A program made the translations under genes and the position numbers. From contig DAIDLK010000046.1 in assembly GCA_027449525.1 (NCBI GenBank), positions 1-6,843 on the forward strand: a DNA stretch of 6,843 nt, read 5' to 3'. Positions 1-5,616 of this stretch are shown here, in pieces. This DNA comes from Legionellaceae bacterium (lineage in GTDB: Bacteria > Pseudomonadota > Gammaproteobacteria > Legionellales > Legionellaceae). Within the stretch, counting starts at the first letter, position 1. The number at the start of each line of letters is the position of its first letter. A model generated the notes under the pieces. That model was not told where the DNA came from. It ran no database searches and worked only from the letters and a program-made list of their open reading frames with translations.

Positions 1-797
1 AACCAATTTGAGTTGAAAGGTTTGGTAAGTGAGTCATGTTTCTTCGGTTCTTTAAAACAAGGCCAATACTCCATCTCCGCAATTGTATCTGTAATTAAAG
101 TGTAATGCTCAGAAATATATTTTGGTTTTTCTCGAGCCAAACTACGCTTTACATCGGCCATATCAATAACAAAGGTATCTACTTTATCCTCTTTAAATGC
201 TTGTTGAATTTCATTTTCAAATCGATGGGGTAAAAAATCACAGCAGGTTGTTACAAGGTGGGTTATTTGGTCATCATCATTAGCAAAAGCAGGATCGGCA
301 AAAAGGCTTGTCATATAGTGTACAGTGTCATCAATATCTATTTGACCTTCATTCGCAAGGATGACTAAAGATTTCAACCCTGCTTTGCGTGACCATTCAT
401 TAACGCTAACATCTTCAATAAGATTTTTAATCGTTAATAAATCGCCATTGTAGGTGGCTGCGATAAAGCGATGTAAATCTTCGGTGATGCAGTCACCAAT
501 TAGTGAGTCGAGATCCTCTTCAGGTAATCGTGCAAGCTTGATTATAGAAGTAAAGGCGCTTTTTTCCTGAAACTGTGATAGTAAAAATACAGAAAACAAA
601 TGACCAATATCATTGTCTTGAACGCTATCCACATCTTCAATTGCTTTATCCAGCCAAGCTAATAGTTTAGGAGTTATATTGGCTTGCTGGGTAATTGCAG
701 CTTCTACAGCTTCCTTTGGAAAGCGCTTATTTAAATAAAGGAGATCGTTTTCAATTTGATCAATTGTTAATTCTTTCTTCAATTCTTGATTAGTCAT
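1..797 (-). CDS. DUF1186-family protein, C-terminus cut off by the window edge
   Basis: The minus-strand frame is open from ATG at 797-795 to the window edge, giving 265 complete codons without a stop. An AGGA Shine-Dalgarno (plus-strand 806-809) lies 8 nt before the ATG. The sequence fits DUF1186: an ITEDLHRFIAATYNGDL stretch near residues 104-120, LIEDVSVNEWSRKAGLKSLVILANEG near 126-151, a CCDFLPHRFENEI..AFKEDKVDTFVIDM segment near 185-213, and an EMEYWPCF block at 241-248, where the family usually has a WW.CF-like motif. It is predicted soluble and helical, with no signal peptide or membrane segment. Biochemical function is unknown for the family; members often carry a C-terminal SEC-C zinc motif, which here would lie beyond the left edge. 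The gene is visibly more A+T rich than the recA-alaS side. Family membership is from memory of the family pattern; no activity is claimed. Confidence 0.8.
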   Translation of the reverse strand, partial: MTNQELKKELTIDQIENDLLYLNKRFPKEAVEAAITQQANITPKLLAWLDKAIEDVDSVQDNDIGHLFSVFLLSQFQEKSAFTSIIKLARLPEEDLDSLIGDCITEDLHRFIAATYNGDLLTIKNLIEDVSVNEWSRKAGLKSLVILANEGQIDIDDTVHYMTSLFADPAFANDDDQITHLVTTCCDFLPHRFENEIQQAFKEDKVDTFVIDMADVKRSLAREKPKYISEHYTLITDTIAEMEYWPCFKEPKKHDSLTKPFNSNW

Positions 798-804
798 AGA
801 TTCA

Positions 805-863
805 ATCCTAGATAATTACCATCTCTATTTTTAGCAAAACATGCTAGAGATTATTCACCATCT
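805..863. repeat. Imperfect direct repeat in the leader of the DUF1186 gene
   Basis: Two similar blocks lie in the same orientation: 805-824 (20 nt) and 841-863 (23 nt). They share AT.CTAGA, then T.ATT, then a perfect ACCATCT. With one 2-nt and one 1-nt gap, 18 of the 20 bases of the shorter copy match. The copy nearer the gene contains the AGGA Shine-Dalgarno of the DUF1186 gene; in the distal copy the equivalent bases read AGCA. The pair could be a local duplication of the leader or a two-site binding region. Function is unknown. Confidence 0.45.
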
Positions 864-882
864 TTCTACATTGCTTCTACAT
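864..882. repeat. Short tandem-phased repeat TTCTACAT, period 11
   Basis: The octamer TTCTACAT occurs at 864-871 and again at 875-882, so the copies are offset by 11 bp, about one helical turn. It sits between tRNA-Asn and the DUF1186 gene, upstream of the latter. Same-face spacing is what a regulator site could look like, but an octamer pair in A+T-rich DNA can also arise by chance. Confidence 0.3.
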
Positions 883-928
883 GAAATTTTTTACTTTTGG
901 CGGGAGCTTGGTAACTACTTGATTTAAT

Positions 929-1004
929 TGGCTCCCCGGGACGGGCTCGAACCGCCGACCTAATGATTAACAGTCATCCGCTCTACCGACTGAGCTACCG
1001 GGGA
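929..1004 (-). tRNA. tRNA-Asn (anticodon GTT), CCA encoded
   Basis: A complete 76-nt cloverleaf reads on the minus strand. The 7-bp acceptor stem pairs TCCCCGG (1004-998) with CCGGGGA (939-933). The D arm is GCTC/GAGC, and the anticodon stem GATGA/TCATT encloses loop CTGTTAA with anticodon GTT (plus-strand 969-971). The T arm is GGCGG/CCGTC with loop TTCGAGC. Discriminator G is followed by a genomically encoded CCA (plus-strand TGG at 929-931). The sequence is close to enterobacterial tRNA-Asn. It decodes AAC/AAU and is transcribed away from recA from its own promoter. No obvious intrinsic terminator follows, so read-through toward the DUF1186 gene is possible. Confidence 0.97.
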
Positions 1005-1014
1005 ATAACGCGAC

Positions 1015-1043
1015 ATCATAAAGAGTTTTTTGAAAGGGGTCAA
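1015..1043 (-). promoter_or_regulatory. Sigma-70 promoter of tRNA-Asn
   Basis: On the minus strand TTGACC (plus 1043-1038) is followed by exactly 17 bp and then TATGAT (plus 1020-1015). Each hexamer matches the consensus at 5 of 6 positions. The bases after the -10 read GTCGCG, a G+C-rich discriminator of the kind linked to stringent (ppGpp) control of stable RNA genes. The start would fall near 1008, leaving a leader of only a few bases before the tRNA 5' end at 1004. Confidence 0.85.
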
Positions 1044-1048
1044 GGTGT

Positions 1049-1077
1049 TTGCTGCCAAGGGGGAACTGTGGGATAAT
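1049..1077 (+). promoter_or_regulatory. Likely recA promoter with extended -10
   Basis: GATAAT at 1072-1077 matches TATAAT at 5 of 6 positions. It is preceded by TG at 1069-1070 with one base between, giving an extended -10. A weak -35 TTGCTG lies at 1049-1054 with 17-bp spacing. The start would be near 1084, giving a leader of about 29 nt to the recA ATG. No LexA-type CTGT-N8-ACAG box overlaps it, unlike typical SOS-controlled recA promoters. Confidence 0.65.
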
Positions 1078-1112
1078 TTTTTTCTCGAGCAAGTTCCAAC
1101 ACAGGTGAAACC

Positions 1113-2183
1113 ATGTCAACAACAGGCGATGAAAACAAAAACAAAGCATTGCAAGCAGCGCTAGTGCAAATTGAGCGCCAATGCGGTAAAGGTTCTATTA
1201 TGCGCATGGGCGATGGCACGGCCATCCCCGATATCGAAGCTATTTCAACCGGTTCGTTAGGCCTCGATATTGCTTTAGGTATCGGCGGTTTGCCCAAAGG
1301 ACGGATTATTGAAATTTATGGGCCAGAGTCTTCCGGTAAAACCACACTCACGTTACAAGTGATTGCGGAATGTCAAAAAATGGGTGGTACGGCCGCTTTT
1401 ATTGATGCAGAGCACGCACTCGATCCGAGTTATGCGGAAAAATTGGGTGTTAAGCTAGAAGAATTATTAATTTCACAACCAGATACCGGTGAGCAGGCAT
1501 TAGAAATTACCGACATGTTAGTCCGTTCCGCTGCAGTGGATGTGGTGGTGATAGACTCCGTCGCTGCACTCACCCCGAAAGCTGAAATTGAAGGGGATAT
1601 GGGTGATTCACATGTGGGGTTACAAGCGCGCTTGATGTCGCAAGCCTTGCGAAAATTAACCGCTAATATTAAGCGTTCCAATACACTAGTGATTTTTATT
1701 AATCAAATTCGTATGAAAATTGGTGTGATGTTCGGTAGCCCAGAAACAACAACCGGTGGCAATGCGTTAAAATTTTATGCGTCAGTTCGTCTTGATATTC
1801 GTCGCATTGGCAGTATTAAGAAAGGTGAAGAAGTCACCGGCAATGAGACACGCGTGAAGGTGGTTAAGAATAAAGTAGCACCACCGTTTAAAACTGCTGA
1901 ATTTGATATTTTATACAACGAAGGTATTTCACGTGAGAGTGAAGTGATTAATTTAGCCAGTCAATTGGGTCTAATTGAAAAATCTGGGGCATGGTATAGC
2001 TATAACCAAGAAAAAATTGGTCAAGGAAAAGACAATGTGCGCCTGTATTTGAAAGAAAATCCAGCGCTATCACACACCCTCGAGCAGCAAATTCGTGAGA
2101 CGTTACTTGTGAGCAAAGCGCCGGTGGCTCGAACAAAACTTGCGGTAGAAACAACGGCCGAAACGGAATGGGCTGACTCATAG
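1113..2183 (+). CDS. recA: RecA recombinase
   Basis: Full-length 356-residue RecA, the ATP-dependent strand-exchange protein that forms filaments on single-stranded DNA in recombinational repair. Walker A GPESSGKT is at residues 70-77 and the catalytic Glu of the IDAEHALDP segment is at 100. The Walker B segment VVVIDSVAAL has its Asp at 148, and the L2 DNA-binding loop GVMFGSPETTTGGNALKFY is intact. Numbering runs 4 ahead of E. coli RecA at all three ATPase sites, consistent with a slightly longer N-terminus. The length is close to the usual 350 or so, with an acidic tail ending in EWADS. ATG at 1113 is preceded by AGGTG at 1103-1107, 5 nt away. The stop is only 10 bp before alaS, with no recX gene between. 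Where a LexA protein exists its box is expected in this promoter, but none is seen. Confidence 0.99.
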   Translation: MSTTGDENKNKALQAALVQIERQCGKGSIMRMGDGTAIPDIEAISTGSLGLDIALGIGGLPKGRIIEIYGPESSGKTTLTLQVIAECQKMGGTAAFIDAEHALDPSYAEKLGVKLEELLISQPDTGEQALEITDMLVRSAAVDVVVIDSVAALTPKAEIEGDMGDSHVGLQARLMSQALRKLTANIKRSNTLVIFINQIRMKIGVMFGSPETTTGGNALKFYASVRLDIRRIGSIKKGEEVTGNETRVKVVKNKVAPPFKTAEFDILYNEGISRESEVINLASQLGLIEKSGAWYSYNQEKIGQGKDNVRLYLKENPALSHTLEQQIRETLLVSKAPVARTKLAVETTAETEWADS

Positions 2184-2193
2184 GGCTCTCTGA

Positions 2194-4812
2194 ATGAATA
2201 GTGCAGAAATAAGACGTGCTTTTTTAGAGTATTTTGCCGCGCACGGGCATCAAGTGGTAGCTTCTAGTTCGTTGGTGCCGGAACAAGACGCGACCCTGTT
2301 ATTCACCAATGCGGGCATGGTGCAGTTTAAAGATGTTTTTTTGGGACTAGAGTGCCGTCCTTATACCCGAGCGGTTAGTGTGCAACGCTGCTTACGGGCT
2401 GGCGGCAAGCACAATGATTTAGAAAATGTCGGCTATACCGCGCGGCACCATACCTTGTTTGAGATGCTTGGCAATTTTAGTTTTGGTGATTATTTTAAAC
2501 GCGAAGCCATTCAGTATGCGTGGAATTTTTTAACCCAAGTACTCGAAATTCCTGCCAGTAAACTGTGGGTAACGGTCTACGAGGAAGATACAGAGGCTGA
2601 GGCTATTTGGCGTAATGAAATAGGTATTGCGCCTGAGCGTATGTCGCGTTGTGGTGCGGCGGATAATTTTTGGTCAATGGGGGATACCGGTCCATGTGGA
2701 CCCTGCACTGAAATTTTTTATGATCACGGCGAAAGTGTGCTCGGAGGTCCACCGGGTAGTTTAGATGCTGACGGGGACCGTTATGTGGAAATCTGGAATT
2801 TAGTGTTCATGCAGTTTAATCGGGATGCTAGCGGCCAATTACACGCGCTACCCAAACCTTCGGTCGATACTGGTATGGGATTAGAGCGGATCGCCGCTGT
2901 AATGCAACATGTCCAAAGTAATTATCAAATTGATAGCTTCGTGCGTCTGATTGCGGCCATCGTGGCACTGTTGCCTGATTTGGCTGCCGTCGATGTGCAG
3001 CATCCGTCATTAAAAGTCATTGCTGATCATATTCGAGCGTGTACTTTGTTAATTGCTGACGGTGTTTTGCCCAACAATGAAGGGCGAGGCTATGTATTAC
3101 GCCGAATTATTCGTCGAGCCGTACGTCATGGACATCAATTGGGTTTACCGCTGCCGTTTTTTGCCTTACTGGTTAAGCCATGCATCGATGTGATGGGTGG
3201 AGCTTATTCTTTTTTAATGGAGCAACAACATCACATTGAGCAAATTCTTGAGCAAGAAGAGCGTCAATTTGCCCGCACGTTAGAACAAGGCTTGGTGTTA
3301 CTTAAGCAAGCACTTAAACAGTACGCTAATGCCACCGAAATTCCTGGCGAAGTCGCATTTAAATTGTATGATACCTATGGTTTTCCACTAGATTTAACCG
3401 CTGACATAGCGCGCGAGCATCAGTTAACCATTGACCATGCCGGGTTTGAGCGCTGCATGCAGCGTCAGCGCGAGCAATCGCAAACTGCCAGTGTGTTTCG
3501 TGCGCAAGATAGTCTAACGAACACAGCACTTGAGCACGTTTCAGAGTTCACAGGTTATCATGAGGTTGCACAGCATGGCGTGATTCAGCGGATAGTTGCA
3601 AGTAATGGTCAATCGTTGCCGCGTTTATTGGCGGGTGAGTCGGCGAGCATCGTGTTGGAGTTGACCCCTTTTTATCCAGAAAGTGGCGGTCAAGTTGGCG
3701 ATCGCGGTGTGTTGCGTGTTGAAGGTGGTGACGGATTGTTTCAGGTTGATGATACGCAACGGAGAGGTCAAGCTATTGTGCATCATGGCCAGTTAATCAG
3801 TGGTGCCTGTGCCGTGGGTGATAGTGTGCTAGCAGAAATTGATGTCGATCGGCGCAATGCCGTGCGCCTCAATCACACCGCGACGCATTTATTACACGCG
3901 GCGCTAAAACAAATTTTAGGTCAACAAGTACACCAGAAAGGCTCACTAGTCGATGCTGAGCGGGCGCGGTTTGATTTTTCTTATCCTGAAGCGCTAACTG
4001 CCCAGCAGTTGGTAGCGATCGAAGCGTTAGTGAATGCGATGATTCGGCAAAATGTGGCAGTTGAAACGGATGTCATGTCAGTCGAGGCGGCGGTAGCCGG
4101 TGGTGCGGTGGCTTTATTTGGTGAAAAATACGCAGAGCAAGTGCGTGTGTTATCCATGGGTGAATTATCGAAAGAGTTGTGTGGTGGTACACATGCCTCG
4201 CGCACAGGTGATATTGGTTTATTCAAAATAGTCAGCGAATACGGTGTGGCGAGTGGCGTGCGACGAGTCGAGTGGGTGACTGGGATGCATGCTCTTCACT
4301 GGGTGAATCGCCAATTAGGGGTTTTAGAGCAACTTGCACAACAGCTGAAGGTCAACACACCAGCGGAAGTGCCTGATAAGTTGGCTCAAGTAGTCGCCGA
4401 GGCAAAAGACCAAGAGCGCCGTCTAGCTGACTGGCAACGCCAAATGCTGTTGCAATCGATACCAACGCTGTTGGATGAAGTGCAATTGTGTCATGGAGTC
4501 AAGGTGTTGGTGAAACAGTACCAGGCGCTAGATGGTGCCGAGTTACGCTTGGTACTCGATGCGCTGCGTTCACGATTAGATGATGCTGTCATCATTTTGA
4601 TAGCAATCAACCATGCTACCATGCAAGCTCTGATTGCCGTGAGTTCGTCTCTTTTAGGACGCGTACCCACAGCCGCTGAGCTAATTCGCCAGTTGTGCGG
4701 TAAGGGCGGTGGGCGAGCCGATATGGCTCAGGGTGGTGGTCTAGTACCGAACGATTTAGCATTACGATTGCAGCAGCTGGTAACCCGTATTGAGGAGGCA
4801 ACACGTAACTAG
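2194..4812 (+). CDS. alaS: Alanyl-tRNA synthetase
   Basis: An 872-residue AlaRS (E. coli about 876) that charges tRNA-Ala and clears mischarged Ser or Gly. The N-terminal class II core starts with the typical AEIRRAFLEYFAAHGHQVVASSSLVP. Motif 1 surrounds LLFTNAGMVQFKDVFLG, motif 2 lies around TARHHTLFEMLGNFSFGDYF, and motif 3 is DTGMGLERIA. The editing domain has the zinc/active-site set H561, H565 (NHTATHLLH), C663 and H667 (CGGTH), each offset by 3 from E. coli. The C-terminal DHHA1-type domain carries GKGGGRADMAQGGG at residues 836-849. The start follows family alignment; its only ribosome site is a weak AGGG at 2182-2185 overlapping the recA stop, so translation is probably coupled to recA. 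csrA, the usual next gene in many gammaproteobacteria, is replaced here by a sigma factor gene. Confidence 0.99.
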   Translation: MNSAEIRRAFLEYFAAHGHQVVASSSLVPEQDATLLFTNAGMVQFKDVFLGLECRPYTRAVSVQRCLRAGGKHNDLENVGYTARHHTLFEMLGNFSFGDYFKREAIQYAWNFLTQVLEIPASKLWVTVYEEDTEAEAIWRNEIGIAPERMSRCGAADNFWSMGDTGPCGPCTEIFYDHGESVLGGPPGSLDADGDRYVEIWNLVFMQFNRDASGQLHALPKPSVDTGMGLERIAAVMQHVQSNYQIDSFVRLIAAIVALLPDLAAVDVQHPSLKVIADHIRACTLLIADGVLPNNEGRGYVLRRIIRRAVRHGHQLGLPLPFFALLVKPCIDVMGGAYSFLMEQQHHIEQILEQEERQFARTLEQGLVLLKQALKQYANATEIPGEVAFKLYDTYGFPLDLTADIAREHQLTIDHAGFERCMQRQREQSQTASVFRAQDSLTNTALEHVSEFTGYHEVAQHGVIQRIVASNGQSLPRLLAGESASIVLELTPFYPESGGQVGDRGVLRVEGGDGLFQVDDTQRRGQAIVHHGQLISGACAVGDSVLAEIDVDRRNAVRLNHTATHLLHAALKQILGQQVHQKGSLVDAERARFDFSYPEALTAQQLVAIEALVNAMIRQNVAVETDVMSVEAAVAGGAVALFGEKYAEQVRVLSMGELSKELCGGTHASRTGDIGLFKIVSEYGVASGVRRVEWVTGMHALHWVNRQLGVLEQLAQQLKVNTPAEVPDKLAQVVAEAKDQERRLADWQRQMLLQSIPTLLDEVQLCHGVKVLVKQYQALDGAELRLVLDALRSRLDDAVIILIAINHATMQALIAVSSSLLGRVPTAAELIRQLCGKGGGRADMAQGGGLVPNDLALRLQQLVTRIEEATRN

Positions 4813-4870
4813 TCGTGAGCATTAATCTGTGCGATAGTAAGATCATAGGCAAGGCATTGTTTTGTCGATT

Positions 4871-4876
4871 AAGGAG
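4871..4876 (+). promoter_or_regulatory. Shine-Dalgarno that fixes the GTG start of the sigma factor gene
   Basis: A full AAGGAG lies 6 nt before GTG at 4883. The frame is also open upstream to a TTG at 4862, but that codon has no ribosome site before it and would put this AAGGAG inside the coding region. This site therefore decides for the shorter, 237-residue protein. Confidence 0.85.
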
Positions 4877-4882
4877 AACATT

Positions 4883-5596
4883 GTGGAAGCTTCAACTGCA
4901 AGGTGCAACTTGAATCAACATACAAAAGAAACTTTAATCAAATCTCACGCACTCATCGTTAAACGCATTGCCTACCACGTATTAGGGCGCTTGCCCCGTT
5001 GCATTCAACTTGAAGACCTCATGCAAGCCGGTATGGTAGGTTTACTCGAAGCCGCTGCTCACTACGATGCGAGTAAGGGTGCTTCCTTTGAAACCTACGC
5101 TAGTATCCGTATTCGAGGTCACATTCTAGATGAGGTCCGACGCAATGATTGGATTCCTCGCTCGGTCTATCGTAATGCTCGTTTAATTTCTGCTGCGGTG
5201 AAGCGGGTAGAAAATCAATTAGGACGTGAAGCAAAAGATCATGAAGTAGCGGCTGAACTTGGTATCAGTCTGCAAGATTACCACAGCATGCTGAATGATT
5301 CGAATGGCGCACATTTGTATGGTTTTGAAGATTTAGGTTTAACTGAAGACATGCTGCAAAGCAGTGGTGAGGTTCGGCATCTGACTGAGCCACACATTAG
5401 TGCACAACGAGTAGATATGACCCAACGCCTGGCACAAGTGATTGAAGGGTTGCCAAAAAATGAACGCATGGTGCTTTCCCTGTATTACGAACACGATTTA
5501 AATTTGAAAGAAATAGGTGACATACTCGGCGTGAGTGAGTCACGTATTTCGCAATTACATAGTCAAGCAACGCACCGTATTAAGGCACGTTTGTAG
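4883..5596 (+). CDS. fliA: RNA polymerase sigma-28 factor (FliA/RpoF type)
   Basis: A 237-residue sigma-70-family factor from GTG at 4883 (E. coli FliA is 239). Region 2 spans about residues 17-94, with LEDLMQAGMVGLLEAAAHYD, FETYASIRIRGHILDEVR and the -10-contacting segment RRNDWIPRSV. Region 3 (about 96-138) reads ARLISAAVKRVENQLGREAKDHEVAAELGIS. Region 4 (about 182-237) ends in a helix-turn-helix, LNLKEIGDILGVSESRISQLHSQ, very close to FliA of enterobacteria. FliA directs RNA polymerase to late flagellar and chemotaxis promoters, and in Legionella also to transmission traits. The gene lies 70 bp after alaS and 20 bp before the malic enzyme gene. No flagellar gene, flgM or FliA-type promoter is visible here. 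The wider SigF/WhiG-type group is a less likely alternative. Family assignment is strong; the regulon is unknown. Confidence 0.93.
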   Translation: MEASTARCNLNQHTKETLIKSHALIVKRIAYHVLGRLPRCIQLEDLMQAGMVGLLEAAAHYDASKGASFETYASIRIRGHILDEVRRNDWIPRSVYRNARLISAAVKRVENQLGREAKDHEVAAELGISLQDYHSMLNDSNGAHLYGFEDLGLTEDMLQSSGEVRHLTEPHISAQRVDMTQRLAQVIEGLPKNERMVLSLYYEHDLNLKEIGDILGVSESRISQLHSQATHRIKARL

Positions 5597-5616
5597 AACA
5601 ATACAAGGAGGTATTG

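Noticed and set aside
798..928. A separate promoter for the DUF1186 gene
   Set aside because: A TGC-TAAAAA extended -10-like stretch exists on the minus strand but lacks a matching -35 in very A+T-rich sequence, so the support is too weak.
1066..1104. CTGT (1066-1069) and ACAG (1101-1104) upstream of recA as a possible LexA box
   Set aside because: The half-sites are separated by 31 bp, not the 8 bp of a gammaproteobacterial LexA operator.
967..1149. Minus-strand ORF of 60 codons overlapping tRNA-Asn and the recA start
   Set aside because: It runs through a complete tRNA gene and two promoters, resembles no known protein, and is a chance frame.
1948..2181. Minus-strand ORF inside recA, along with similar ones inside alaS (2828-3010, 3981-4226, 4616-4852) and fliA (5278-5469)
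   Set aside because: These are antisense shadows of strongly supported genes, with no protein family resemblance.
4813..4882. Promoter or terminator between alaS and the sigma factor gene
   Set aside because: TAAGAT at 4838-4843 could be a -10, but no acceptable -35 lies at the right distance, and there is no hairpin with a T-run. I do not call either.
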